Shown here piece by piece: positions 1 to 12,915 of a stretch of DNA of 64,000 bases. Within the stretch, counting starts at the first letter, position 1. Every line of letters starts with the position of its first letter. The notes beneath the pieces were generated by a model. That model saw nothing but the letters and a program-made list of their open reading frames with translations, was not told the origin of the DNA and did no database searches. Source of the DNA: Carettochelys insculpta (taxonomy: Eukaryota; Chordata; Testudines; Carettochelyidae); the NCBI RefSeq assembly GCF_033958435.1, contig NC_134161.1, positions 11,904,001-11,968,000 of the forward strand, read 5' to 3'. Both the position numbers and the translations under genes were made by a program.

Positions 1-1185
1 TTGGGTGAACTCACTGGGGTAGCACTCAGATGCTACAGGGGCACAGCCAGAAGAGAAGCAGCACCTTGCACCAAAAGATCTGTAACTCCTGACTGAAGGG
101 GCAGGATTTGGGGTCACTGAGGGCAGAGCTTTAGATAGCCATCGGGGACTGTGTGGCCTGAGACTGAGGAATGATGGGGCACCTAGCCCAATATCCTGTG
201 TCCATTCGGAGTCAAACCAGGTGTTCCAAAGGGAATGAGATTGCTGGAGAGTTAACTCAGAGCCATAAGATTAGAGCCTGACAGGGTCTGATTGTCCGTG
301 ATGTTGTGCACCTTTCTGCCCACATCCTGCAGAAGAACCTCAGAGCTGAATGGATCTATTTGACAAAGTTAACTTCTCTGAGAAACTTACCTATTTGGCC
401 CACACTGTTACAGCCCTCTATTATTAATTAATGAGAGATGGCAATTAAAGCAACTTATTTAGTAGTTTTCCATCTCTTTGCACTGCTATATCCTGCTCTT
501 TTTGCCGCTGTTCTGTAAACCGCAATGGTGACTTTTAACATTACATTTTTAAACGATATTTTGTATAAGTCCTACAAAAAGCAAAATGTTGTCCTGGATC
601 AAATTTACACTCACTAAAATCTCCAGTTATCACATCATTCTTATTAAAGCATTCAACCCACAGTCATGATAAAAAAACCAAACTCACACTTAGTGTAGGT
701 CCTACACAAACACATCTGTGAATTTCTACCATATTATCCCTGGATCCTCTCTTCAGCACATGAGCTAAGACAGTCTGTGATCCAGGGATCAATTCCTGAT
801 GCAGGGAAGGATGGCGTCCTTCATCTAGGGGCCATCAGCAGAACTGCAGATACTCTGTGGCCACAATTCCTGGCTCCTGAATCCCCTCCAGCAACCTCTC
901 TAATACTGTCCATCCGTGTACAGAATACATTTTGTTCTGTGCACTGAGGTATGTGCAGATGTGCACCACCAATAGAAACAAATACTGCCAGCTGTGGGCA
1001 CTCTGCTAATCCAGCTGAGTGGCACCTGAATCTCTCCTGGACAGCCACCCAAGCACTCAACTTACAGGGAACACGAGTCTCCTCCTTGCACCTCCTTCTT
1101 AGGAATGGAAATGGCTGATGACTGTCCAAAAGCCCCCATTGCAGGGAGAGCACAGGGAATGCCTTAGGCCACGTTGCCATCTTAC
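1..1185 (-). other. NTM: Start of the NTM intron after the first Ig2 exon
   Basis: The intron begins at donor 1185-1184 and runs off the window start. It holds one MITE-like repeat (893-1075). The block around 415-660 is AT-rich with homeodomain-like TTAATTAATGA sequence and no recognised repeat. Nothing else is supported. Confidence 0.8.
893..1075 (+). repeat. MITE-like dispersed repeat, family A copy 1
   Basis: It shares the core TGTGCACCACCAATAGAAA, the GTGGGCACTCTGCTAAT stretch and the 3' end CTTACAGGGAACAC with four other segments in this window. Its left end is degenerate. The best-preserved relative (12916-13079) has a 10-bp terminal inverted repeat, so a non-autonomous DNA transposon is likely; the family name is unknown to me. 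It lies about 110 bp downstream, in gene orientation, of the donor of the NTM exon at 1186-1311. Confidence 0.65.
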
Positions 1186-1311
1186 CTTTGGGGGAGATGT
1201 GCCGCCAGGTGATTGTAGGATCCGGTCTGCCCGTGGCTATACAGGTAAGGCTGATGTTGCCGCCTTCGTTGACGGAGATATCAGAAGAGATCTCGACAAT
1301 TTTGGGAGACA
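1186..1311 (-). CDS. NTM: Neurotrimin (NTM), internal exon encoding the start of Ig domain 2
   Basis: This 126-bp exon (42 codons, phase 1 at both ends) encodes the first half of the second Ig domain of neurotrimin. Read after the G left over from the 54069-54301 exon, it begins [12 protein letters not shown], passes the domain cysteine in [12 protein letters not shown], and ends TWRHISPK. The acceptor is CAG at 1314-1312 and the donor is GTAAG at 1185-1181. The sequence follows neurotrimin ([13 protein letters not shown]..., ITWRHISPK) and not OPCML (VPPQIMNISSD...). The exon leaves one base, G, which would complete an Ala or Gly codon with the next exon; that exon lies off the low-coordinate end of the window. 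Both splice sites and the reading frame are intact, so the gene is presumably functional. Confidence 0.95.
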
Positions 1312-4300
1312 CTGGAACGACATACAGGGAAAGGTGAGGAGAAAGCAGGGTCTGGTATGATTGCTTCACTCTAATTCTCCTGTGTTTGCGCACGTCCCTG
1401 GGGACTGGGGGATATTTGGGTGAGTAGTTGTGTATGAGCAGCTGTTGAGTGTTGGTGGATTCTCCCCATCTCACTACAATTACAAATTAAGCAACGGCCC
1501 ATCTGTCCGATCAGACATGGCAGTGAAGGAGCTGGAGGCTCCCGACATCCCCCAGTTCCTCCTGCTTAACTCCTCGCTCCTTCTTAACTTCCTCCTCACC
1601 CTCTCTGCACTTGGATCAGGTCCTAAATAGAGAAAAACACCCTCTGCAGAGCTCTTGCTGGTGGGGTGCCCTGAGATCATTCCTGGAGTGGCTCCGATCC
1701 GTGCCCCTTGCTTCCAGCTGGTTCTAAGTCCTGGAGAAGGTTCTGGAGGCTTGTGAAGGAAGCTGGGAGGAAGGAGAGCCTCCACAGGCTTGCTGCTACA
1801 CAGGAGAGGGAAACAGCCGTTTCCTCAGGAATGAGCTCCACTAACGCAGCACTCAGCAACCTTGATCACCTCGCGGCACGCTTCAGCACTCGATATGATT
1901 TCAGGGCACATCCAGTATATATAACCCAAACCCCTCACCTACAGCCAGGCACCCCGAGCCCCCTGCTCTAACCCATCCCTCCTCCCCTCCTCTAGAACGA
2001 GGCACCCCCCAGGCCTCTCCAGCTCTAACTCGATGCCAGCAACTCACCAGAGCTGCCGGCTGCTACCTCCGCTGCCACCGCACACTCTTCCCACCAAGTG
2101 GGGGGTGCGTGTGCAGAGCAGTGGACGGCTCTGAGGCATGCTAAGCACCATTTCGTGGCACACCACTGTGCCAGGCACACCGGTTGTGGGACTCATGTCT
2201 AGAGAAGGGGAGGAGGGGAAGAGAACCAGATGATGGGACAGCAAGTCCAGTGTAGGTGGTGTGACCTCTTGGGGTTTAGGCCACACAGCCCCTTTTAAAC
2301 CTCATCTTGAGACAGAGAAAGGGCAGGCTGCTTGAGTTGAGGGGAGTTAAGAGGGGGAGCATGACAGGAATGGGGTAGTTGACTTAATCTCCAGAGAAGA
2401 GGGACTACAATAAATGTGCCCTCACATAATGAGAAAGGCTAGAACGAGCTCCAAGTCTGGGAGAGACAGTGGGTTCCCAGAAATGACCTAAGATGAGCAC
2501 AGGGGGATACCAAGTTAGGAAAGAATCACCTCAGAAACATAACTTGGAGCCACCATTGCCCTGAACGGTATGGAGCTGTGAGTTCTGGGGCTTGTGATTT
2601 GGCATTGGGAATAGGGAAGGAGTCTGTAGCTAGGTAAGGGAGGTGGTTGTTACTTTGGGAGGGCTTGTGGAGAGCAGCAGAAGAGGCCACTGGATGAGTT
2701 GGCTGTTGAAAGTTGGCTGACTGTGAAAAGAACCCAACAGAGATGTCACTAGCCCACTGGGGGCCCTATGCAGAAATCTTTTTGGCCTCAGCCACACAAT
2801 ACAGAAGAAGCAAACAGAGACCTGCTTGGGGCCCTAGGAAACAGTCTACTCTGCTTAGCTCGCTCCAGATCTCCAGCCAACCCTTACTGCTGGACTGGAC
2901 CTCTGCCCAGGAGAGGTGGGTGGCAGCATTGTTGGGCCACTGGGCAACCTTGTGTGTGTATGTCTCTGTGTTCACGCAGGAGATGGGGCCTTGGGTGGAG
3001 GGGGTGGGTCTGGAGGCTACCTTTCCCCCAGCACTTCAGTGTAGCCCAGGGCTCCGGCAGTGATATTAAGGGCTGGGAGTGCCCGGTGTGCCTGCCCTGG
3101 GTTTCCTGACCTCTGAGTCTAGACTCATGACTCTTGGCATGGATCTTTTCATACAGAGGCAGCCAAACTCACTGACCTTCTAAGCCACATACAATAATCT
3201 TCAGAAGCTGTGGAGCCTGGGGCACACTTGCTGGGAGCTAGAGGTCAGGGCTTCAGTTTCACGCCTCTGTATTCCTGAGCTCTGGCAGGTGCACCCCAGA
3301 TGGGTGACGTGCCAAGATTCACCTCTTCACTGGACAGAAGCCCCCTATACCACTACAAGGCAGAGGCCTGAGCCCCTCCCCCAGTCCAGTTGGTGGAGAA
3401 TAGGGGAGACATAGCGGGGCTTGTGGCCACCTTGTTTTACACTGTGGCATCACCTGGACCACGGATCCTAGTGCTCTTTCTATCTCCCTCCCCTGTTGTT
3501 TTTCTCTATCCATCCCTCCGTATATAAATCTTTCCCTTTCTTGGGTCCATTGTAGTATCCCAATGAGCATGTTTACTCCAGTGGGTTTGGGTCAGGAGTC
3601 CCCAGGGTGGAATGGTGTTTCTCTGCTATGTTCCAGCACGTGCCTTTCTTAGGCTTGTGCTGTGGAGTACAGCAGACTCCACCTGGGGCTATAGTTACAC
3701 CCAATATGCCGACGAGGGCCAACATGGAATCATGAGCAGTAGAGAAGGAGTAGGACAGAAATGAAATGATGAGCGAAAGGAAACAGCACAGCAAGGAGTA
3801 TTCCAATGGCGCTCAGTGTTCCATGCACTAAGAAACAGCTAAAGTTACATGGCTAAAGCCTCTTTCAATGTCACATTGCCATGCAAGCAGGGGATGTGAT
3901 GTGATCTGTGGGATCTCCGATGGGAGAAGAAGTCTCTGTGAGACAAACTCTCTATTAACCTTCACGGAAACAGTCTTGTAGAACTGAATAGAAAATAGAC
4001 ACCTTTCTATAAAAGGCCTTCATTCGACCGTCCAGTCAAGTTTAACAGACGATGCTGTCCCTGCTGTGGAATTTTATAGGGTAAATAATAACCAATAGAA
4101 AGGGTCCTATTCTCTTTTTAATTCCACTGGCTTTATGAATCATTTCCATCCATTTCTTCATTATTATTGCATTTTTTACAGGATGTTTCCATAACAGGAA
4201 ATATAGGGCCAGATTCTTAGCTGTGGTAGATCAGCACAGCTCTGTTCACTTCAGTGGAGCTATGTTAATTGATACCAGCTGAAAACATATGATTACTTTA

Positions 4301-6164
4301 AAGAACCACTCCGTCTTCCGTTCTTGACTCTCAACCAGGCAAGACAGCCCTGGGAGAGAGCATCTCCTGTGCTATCCAGCCCCTTCATCTCTCTGGATTC
4401 ACACAGGTGCACTATTAGCTGGGTACACATGCAGAACCTTCCAGGGTTTGGCTGGGAGCAATGCAACAGCAGTGATCTTGCCTCCGTCACACAGGTAAGT
4501 AAGTCATTGATCTGTAAAGCACTCCACGACAGTCTGGAAGGGATTGTGATATGCCAGCACCAGGCAATAAAATAAAATTAAAAAAAAAATAAAGAAAGAT
4601 AGGTTTTTTTGTGTATGTCCGCATGATTTAGGGCTAATGGCTGGAAGCTTAGTTTAAAGTACATTTAAAGTGGAAATCAAGGTGGGTAATGAATTATCCT
4701 GCATTCTGAAGAGCTGCTGGCAGTTCATTTTCCTTACTTTGGACACAACAGCTGATCTCCTAGTCACGCACCTGAGGCCAATAGCAGAACAGATGCACAT
4801 AGGATGGAAGCGCTCCTGGGGCAATGTCACGGGGGACACAAAGATGATTTTGGATGAAATTTACATAGATGTAGGCAATCCAGCTCAGCTATTGCTAAGA
4901 GCCAGTTTAACTGGATGGTGGGTATGTCCACACTACGCAGTGTAATATCCAGCTTGGTTAGATGTACTCACACGAGCTCTGATGATGTTTATGCAGTAAG
5001 GGGAGAAGTGGAACCACAGCAGGATGGGCTGGCTGCCCTGAATAGGACCCTATCCAAAACCCTAGGCATGATCTTGAGCAGCTAAGCAGTCAGTCAGATC
5101 TGATCTGATCTGGAAATTTCACTTCCAGCTGCCTTGCAGCTGTACTCCATGCATTCCCATTTGAAGCAATGCCCTCACATGGGGTTAAGACATGCTAGAC
5201 GCTCATGGGCTTGTTGCTGGCCCAGTGGCTCTTCAGAGAGGATCTGGGCCCATGCTGACCCTGTAAGTTACATGTGGGAAGAGGTAGGTGCTCCAGGTGC
5301 TGGTTCATTAGCCAACCAATATGAGAACATCTGAGTTCTAGAAGAGCCCTGGAACATCAAAGTTGGGGAGCTGCTGCTCCGATAGGATGCGTCAGAATGC
5401 TCTCCATAGAGAAGACATGAGACTACAGACTAGGGAAGCCCACAGGAACACACAGCCCCAGTAGAAGAAGAGTCCCAAGTTAGGGCTTGGAGGGGTGACT
5501 AGGTGAGCCCTAAAGACTGCCAAAACCATGGGAAACGGACACGCTAGGGAACCATCAGTTATTCATTCAGCAAAGAGAGCTGGTCTACTGGACAGGCCTA
5601 GAAGTTTGGAGCATTCTCAGGCTAGAGAGCTGAATAGCACCAGTTCCTGTGGTGGGTCTCTGGAGCCAGGGACCAGGTATCCTGGGGTCAGTGGTCCAGA
5701 AGTGAAAGGGGGAACAGAGGAGACCACAGGGCAGGCTGCAGCGGGGGAGGTATGAGCCAGAGCCTACAAGAAAGAGGGAACCGAAGAAAAGTGTGGTGGG
5801 GAGGAACACCAGTTTATATTGTATTTGGGCTCCTGGCAGGGCAGTGCTTGGGGAGTCAGTGTTCTGGTAAGAATGAGAAAGAACTGAGCTGATCCCAGGA
5901 GGGGCCATGGATCTTTTGCATACATCAGCTGGAACACATAGTGCCTCAGAAGGAACGGGCTGTCCCACAACTTGGCCAGAGGACTGACACACAGAAGAAC
6001 CAGAGAGAGGCAGGAGATGCTGTAGCTGAAGCCACCTGACTGATGCAAGCAGGTGCTCTAAGGGTGAACTTGTCCCATGACAAGATTCCAGTCAAGACTG
6101 GAGCCACACAGTGCTAAGGGCTGTCTGTAAATACAATAAGAGATGGTTGCTCCCTGATGAGTTT

Positions 6165-6290
6165 CCATTCTCAATAGCCAAGGCAGACAAAGGAAGTATT
6201 ATCCCCACCTCACAGATGGGGACCTGAAGCACAGGGGCAAAGGGAGGCAGCAGGTAAGCCTAAGTATTAGTGCTGTGCCTTATCCTAAGT
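6165..6290 (-). repeat. MIR/CORE-SINE-like fragment
   Basis: It contains the reverse-complement SINE pattern: CCCCACCTCACAGATGGGGA, then an AGCACAGGGGCAAAGGGAGG-like stretch where the conserved tract complementary to GACCTTGGGCAAGTCAC would lie. The similarity is judged by eye and is moderate. Confidence 0.4.
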
Positions 6291-8123
6291 CCGTACTCCT
6301 CTGGGCCATCCAAGTGGAATCCTTCATGAGTATAAAACTACCGAATTAACTTTCATGAAACTCAGCTTGTTGTGTAGAGCTCCCTGTGGCTTCCAAGTCA
6401 GGGTAGGTCTGAAGATACTACTTACCGTAATATCACGTAGCAACTTGTGGGGTTGCATTAGACATTCCAGTCTGTTTTCCATCAAGTGACACATGTAAAG
6501 AGCAGCCGTGTTTGAAAACAAAGTTATAAGAAGGGAGGGTTAAAGGTTAATTTTGGAGTTCTGCTGTTCTTTCTTGGGAGCACTTGCCTTCTCTATCTTA
6601 GCACTGTATTAGCTGGTTGATGCATTTGGAGGGCTTGGACAGCTTTGGACGAGCATGTAATAGCTTGCAATCAGCTGATTAAGCACTTTCTGATCTTTGC
6701 ACATAAATCCCCTTTGCTACGTGAGCTGTAATCATTAGCCGCTTATGTGCCAACCGGCAAAGAGCCCACACCCACACCCGCATCACAGGAAGGAGGTTGG
6801 GAGGGATCTTTGGGTGTCAAATGAAGAAAAATGCTTTGCCCCAATCAAGGTCAGCTGGAGTAAGGTAGAGGTGATGCTGGACTACCTGGGAAGTAAATGA
6901 GAGTGACGGGGGGAGAGAAGCCTTTAGTTACTCTTCCAATTAAATATGCAATGTTCAGATTTAACCTGACAGTTATTGTATGCAAATGAAATGTTTGAAT
7001 AATTAATTGAATGAATTATTTAAAATGTCTTTCTTGAGAGTGAACAGATAGATTGTAAGACTTTATGGCATGAGGGAGAAAAGCCTTAATAAATAAGTGA
7101 TTGTAAATATTAGTCTGATCTTATTTAACATTCCATAGCAATCCCTTTATCTCTATATTAAAATGCTTTATTATTTGGTCAGTGTGTCTACAATGAAGGG
7201 ACACGGCTGGGGAATCTCCAGCCAAACAGTAGATGCAGAGGGAACTGCTCCCAGATGAGAGATGAATAAATAAATAGATACAGGTGGGAATTCTCTCCTT
7301 GTTGCCAGTCTTCTTGCTCCAAGCATCTCTCTTGCTCAGAGGGGTTATGAAACATGGCAGTGCCAGTCTGAACTGCTCTCACACCCATGTGCAGATTTTT
7401 TTTTTGCCATGACTCTAGGAAAGGTGTTTGTTCTGTCCTGCGCTGATTCGGCCCCTTTTGTGGGGTCCACAGAACATACCCTGGCTTTGCCCCACAGTCA
7501 GTTGTCATCCTCCCTCCCTGACATTCAGAGTGCCTTACAATAGGGAACTTAGCTGTAAACTGCTCTGAGGATGAGGGGTCACTATGCAGTCTGCCCCAGG
7601 ATGAAAGGATCACCCCAGCTCTCTCTCATCACACCAGCTTGGGGCCAGGTGAGTAGTGCCTCTCTGTGGCTGCTGTAGCTCCAATGGGCACATCCAGGGG
7701 AGGGGAGCATGTTCACAGACTGGGACAGGTGCAGCCAGTGTGAGGAATACAGCGAACGGTGCATTGTCCTCTTGCTCCCTGACAAAGGGGAAGAGTCAAC
7801 AAAGTTCCTTTATGAATCGGGGTCGGGGGGTGGGTAGCTAAAGGCTGCTGGATGGGCAGGTGGCTTGGGGCTGGGACAGTCCTGGATGGAGGAGGGCCAT
7901 GTCCCCAGCCAGCCCCTTCCACCTCTCTGGTGGCTCCGTCTCTTTTTGGTATGGTTTTATGAGATACAGTCCCATTCCAGGCATATCCCATTTTCCTGGC
8001 ACAACCAGACCCTGACGGTGCTTTAAGTTATGATAAGAGGAAGCTGTGTACCAAATTGGGTGATCCTAGTTCTTACTGTTTAGGAGGAGTTTTTGAACAG
8101 ACAGATGGACGAACGGACAGACA

Positions 8124-8144
8124 ATCTCTCTCTCTCTCTCTCTT
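8124..8144. repeat. (CT)n microsatellite
   Basis: About 21 bp of nearly pure CT dinucleotide repeat, seen directly. Confidence 0.9.
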
Positions 8145-8744
8145 TCTCAAAAATACACCCCCCCAGAGTATGCCTGTATGTTCACACAGAAAGACACCAA
8201 CATGTACCATGCACATATGGCAGTGCCACGTACTCTTAGCCCCAGGATATGCCGGCTTATACCTCTGCACCCCTGCAGACACATGTGGCATATACACGGA
8301 GCAACACGCATGCTACTTTCGGTGGATTTCACCCGCCTCCTCTGTGCACCTCCCTCCACAGGGCCTTGCAGACTCATGGCTCCTGAGCCATTTACCAGGT
8401 GACGCTCACTCCTGCTCATTAGCAGGGTGACTGATGTCCTCTGTGATCTTTGTTCCAGTCTGTTTTTACAACCCTCTCTTATTTGCATCAATATCTCTGG
8501 CTCTGCCACCTCTTTCTGTCCATGCCACCTCCCCAGCATCATTACCTCCCCATCTATCTTCCCCATCCTCCAGTGCGAGGAGTGTGCTTATGCTGCCATT
8601 CCCTTCCCCTGACCTTAAGTCGTCGCTCATTTCCCCTGCCACACCTCCCCACCTTGCTGCCCGAGTGCTCTCTATGGAGCAGCCCATTCCTAACATGGTT
8701 AGTTTTTAGTGTGCCCACAGTGCTGCACTCCTTAGCTCGGATCA

Positions 8745-8956
8745 GCGAGTGCTTTGGGGCTTACAAGTGCATCCCAGATTTCAGTCTCTTCCCTGCTCTG
8801 CTACCAACTTTCTGCATGACCTTGGGCAAATCACTTAGTTTTTCTGACACTCAGTTCCCCATCTGTTGTACTGCATTACTTCAGAGGGGTGTTGTAAGGA
8901 AAGATCCATTAGAGATTGTTCAGTGCTTAGATATATGGTGATGGGAGAGGGTCCAC
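8745..8956 (+). repeat. MIR/CORE-SINE-like element, interrupted at its 3' end by a foldback element
   Basis: It contains TGCATGACCTTGGGCAAATC, then CACTCAGTTCCCCATCTGT and a tail of the type TTGTTCAGTGCTTAGATATATGG, the usual order in MIR-like SINEs. The tail continues as ATAAGTACTATAGATAG on the far side of the foldback element at 8971-9459, with ATAAGTACTATAGA duplicated on both sides of the insertion. Confidence 0.7.
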
Positions 8957-8970
8957 ATAAGTACTATAGA

Positions 8971-9459
8971 AAACAACAAGAAGTTTTGTGGTACCTTATA
9001 GACTAACAGATATTTTGGAGCATAAGCTTTCGTGGGCAAAGACCCACTTCATCAGATGCATGAGTGGGGGGAATGGTTTCAGAGGGGTATTTAAAACCAA
9101 ATTACATACAAAGCCAGCTTCTCTGCCCTGGGTGTTAAGATCTCCCCATTAGACTCTGACAATGGCTCATATCCCCCTGTCTGATCAGACTTGTTTTTTC
9201 CTCTTTTGATACCTACTATTGATAATGGGCCATTTCCACCTTGCTGAATAGACCTTGTTAGCTCTGGCCCTCCCTTTTTCTGGGACCCCCCCCATTCTTT
9301 AAATACCCCTCTGAAACCATCCCCCAATTCATGCATCTGATGAAGCTGGTCTTTGCCCACAAAAGCTTATGCTCCAAAATATGTTAGTCTATAAGGTGCC
9401 ACAAGACATCTTGTTCTCGAAGCTACAGACTAACACGGCTACCCTCTCTGATACTTGAT
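8971..9459. mobile_element. Foldback element with ~120-bp inverted arms and a 14-bp target duplication (family B)
   Basis: The left arm (about 8974-9096) and right arm (about 9298-9415) are inverted copies: TAGACTAACAGATATTTTGG pairs with CCAAAATATGTTAGTCTA, and TTTCAGAGGGGTATTTAAA with TTTAAATACCCCTCTGAAA. About 200 bp of unpaired sequence separates them, and ~45 bp ending GACTAACACGGCTACCCTCT follows the right arm. The direct repeat ATAAGTACTATAGA flanks the element at 8957-8970 and 9460-9473 and lies inside a MIR-like SINE. The 14-bp duplication is longer than hAT, Mariner or Harbinger transposons normally make, so insertion by LINE machinery is possible. I recognise the sequence type as a common reptile repeat but cannot name it safely. 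Confidence 0.75.
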
Positions 9460-9473
9460 ATAAGTACTATAGA

Positions 9474-12400
9474 TAGATTCGGCCTATTTAATATGTGATT
9501 TCTTGCTAACATGGGCATTAATGAGTGTGGCTGGTTTTTGGGTCACAGACCATGGTGTACTGTGGGCTGGACTGAGAACCTAACAAACTCCTTTCAAAAA
9601 GCTTTCTGATGGTAACAGACCTTACACACATATATAGAACACCCTGCAGCCATAGTACAAAACGCTTCATTACCTACAACTAAGGACTATCACCACAGAA
9701 CACTTTTTCCTCTATGAAGCACAACATTTGCAATTTTTTTCAGAGAAGTTGATCTCTGTTTCAGACATGGGATATTATATTTGTTCTTTATTTAGTAACT
9801 GTTCCCCCTGAGGAAAGAAAAGGACTCTGACTCCCACCAATGCTCTGAAGCCAATCTGAAATACACAGTGGTAGCTGCTGGAGCATCAAGCAGGCAGGTT
9901 GTGTGCTTCGAACAATAGTGCCGGACAGCTGCTTTCATCCACTGATCTCATGGTATTTATTATAGATTGGGGAACTGTCACAGAAAGTCCCATATCCACT
10001 AGATCACATCACACTGCAAACAGACATTTACGGGTTCCTTTTTGGCTTATACCAGCCAAGAGCTGACAGTGGGGCTCTGGGCCAGTGGGACCATGTGACT
10101 GAATGCACCCTGGAATCTACCCTCCACTCCCCACTGTAATAATACTGGTATGAAACATGTGTTGTGAGGGATCATTTGAAAACAAATCACTCACTGTTCA
10201 ATGGTATCATGGTGAAATGTGTGGGGCAACAGTACATGTAAAGTTATGATTTCCCTCTGTACGAGCTGTTGCAACCCACCCAGCCGTGCTAGACAGACGT
10301 TGTTGAGCAGGTCTGTCTTCACACAAAAAGGACGTTTACCTCAATTTGCATAACATATCGTAAAAAGGTTCTTGGAACAGCAAAAGAGGTAAACTGGCTC
10401 CCTGCCCATGGGCCATCCTGGGCTGGAGAAGTACAATCTGACCTAGGAGTCCTGGTGGACCGGGGTTGGGGGGGGTGTCCATTCCTATCCCCAAGCCCTG
10501 CCCCTTCATGCCACCCCCCTCGCCCTCTCCCCGTTTGGCACTCTAGCTTCTGAGGACATGGCTTTGGAGACTACTGGGGGGAGGCTGATGGAGTGTAGCA
10601 GCAGTGGTTGCCTCCCTGCCCTGCCCCATCGCAATGCCATGGGAAATTCAGGGGGCCCGACCGCTGCTGCTGTGCCATGCCAGGCCCCTCCTGGGAATCC
10701 TGGCGGCCACGTTCTCGGGGACTGACCAGTGGGGGGACGGGGCAAGGCTTGGGGAACAAGAACAGATAGGCCCCCACCTCAGCTGGCTGGGACTCCTGGG
10801 TTGGACTACATAATTGCTCTGGATGGGGGTGGTCCCTAGCCCAGGAGTCTGAGACCCCTGTAGCTAAAGCCTCTAGTCAGGTGTCATCAATGTTGATAGG
10901 CAATCACCTATCCAGTGGCCATCCATTGTCAAGGCAGCGGGGACGGGGGGGGCGGGCAGGACAGATCTACCAGCATTTGAACAAGCAACAATGTGGAACC
11001 TTCTTCACTACCACATCCTATGTCTCCATCCTCACAGCAGAAAAGAACTTCATCTGAGGGTAGCCCTCAGGAAAAAGGGTGACTGGACTATAAAAATGGA
11101 GGGGAACACCCCAACCCACATAACTTACTTTCTCACTATCTCTCTCTCTTTCATGTAACAAATCAAATGGCTTTGGGAAAGTTCCTGACAAGAAAATTTC
11201 GTTTGTGATGTCGCTGGGAATATGTAATGAGGTAATGATTTTAAAAAACTCTATTTTATCTGAAGCCAAGTTTAGTTGGTTAAGTTGTAGCTCTCAGAAA
11301 GTGTTTTATCTTTATTTCTCTTATACCCATTTCTGACTTTAATACCTAAAACTAGTATTCATTTAAATTCCTTGCAATTCAATAAGCTACTGTAATTTTT
11401 AATCAAATCTAGTCCTGTGTTGCGTTGAGGTGGAATTGTCTGCTAGTTGCAGTTAGAGTAGCAAACTTTTATATATTAATTTCTTCAGCGACAACAGACC
11501 ACTCAACGGCCCAGGAGATGGCTGGACACTGTAGAACACACATTTTGGGGAAAGTCTGGGCCTGCAAGCATGTTGGGGGTCACAGGTAGTAACCCAGTAA
11601 TTGGGAGCCAGAGGGTAGCTAGTGCATTCATTGCAGATGGGCTGCCCAGGTAAGAATTGCTGCAGCTGTACACAGACATTCAGGGAGTGCCCTGCATGCT
11701 CTCTGTTTGAGAAGGACCCAGGTTGGGAGCTACAACAGCAAAGCATTATTAAGTACCCAAAGTTACAGGGCAGGAGGTGACCCAACCCTCTCTGGTCTGG
11801 ATTGCTCCTAGAATGTGACAGCTCAGACATTGTTCTGCGAGTCTTGGTTACCATCTGCCCGTCAGTAAGTCCTCTTGGCATAATGTGAGCTTCAAACTGC
11901 CTTAAACAGGTAGCTGAGGGCTCTCTCCAGGCAGAGGAATCCTTAACCAGAACAACTGACCCAATGCCACCTGTTCTCTCTTCAGGGACAAGACGGAAGC
12001 TGTGATGATGCAAGCGAGGTGTGGCAGTGCTGGGGGAAGGGCAGAGCCAAAGCACGATGCATGCGCCAATGAACGTGGGCTGGCAGGATGGTTAATAAGA
12101 CCCATCTGGATTGTCACAATTACAGCAGCCCTAAAGCCGCTCTGGTTTATGAAGCGGCCCCCAAGCTAACTTTGGATTTCAGGAAGGGGTGAGACATCGG
12201 GGATAATCATATCAACTTTCCCACTCCGAGCTCAGCCACAGTGAAATTAAGCTGATCGCAGATGAAGAAATGAAACGAGATGCCTGGAATGAAGGGGAGA
12301 TACCTCGCAACCTTAATAAGCAATTAATAAACAACTAATAGCAATTGTGCCTTTTAAAATATGGCCTAATGAGATGTGTCATATGCTACAGAGATGTGTC

Positions 12401-12915
12401 TAAATGATTTCCAAAGCAGCTAACTGAGCCTGTTGTTGTAGCCCAGCTCTTCTGAGCAGCAGCTCATAACATTATTTACACACTTCTCAGCAGCATGTTA
12501 TATGATAAGGCATTATCATAATTCATCATTGGGTGGTGGGGGAAGAAAAGGAGTTTCCAATCAGGCAGGAGTAAAGTATTTGTGGACACTGATATAAATC
12601 ACAGTGCAAGCAGCAAGTTTCTGCAGGCACACACTGGGGCTGAGAGTCAAAGCAGAGCCTGATCCTGATTTCACTTACCCCACTCTAAACTAGCTCCCCA
12701 GAAATCATTGGAGAAATGTCAGGGTGACACAGCCAGCGGGGGAAAATCAGAACCAAAGCACCCAGAATTTTATCATCCTGACTGTTGGAGCTACCTCACC
12801 AAGTCTGGATTCAGATTGTGAACATGCCAGATGATTCAGGGATGACTGTCTTTGGGAGACTTGGGTGAAAGCTGTTTTAAATAGGGGAAGCCGAGTGGAT
12901 ATATCACAAGCAGTG
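9474..12915. other. Intronic stretch without recognised genes or repeats
   Basis: I see no exon, RNA gene or well-defined mobile element here. The longest open frame (minus strand, 11453-12055, 200 codons) has no recognisable domain and low-complexity composition, and I treat it as chance. The block 12290-12530 is AT-rich and repeat-free and is discussed as a possible conserved noncoding element. Confidence 0.45.

Larger units (their letters stand above)
1312..8744. other. Intronic stretch with little recognisable content
   Basis: Apart from SINE-like fragments near 4205-4290 and 6165-6290, a possible transposon-derived segment near 4905-4990 (GTCCACACTACGCAGTG) and a CT repeat at 8124-8144, I recognise no gene or clear repeat. 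The open frames here lack domain features and overlap each other on both strands, as expected of chance frames. The block 6560-7180 is discussed as a possible conserved noncoding element. Confidence 0.5.

Noticed and set aside
1118..1360. Plus-strand open frame over the NTM Ig2 exon
   Set aside because: It is the antisense shadow of the real exon, which has perfect splice sites and known protein sequence on the minus strand.
11453..12055. 200-codon open frame on the minus strand
   Set aside because: No domain, no splice context with NTM and low-complexity composition; several alternative frames overlap. It looks like chance.
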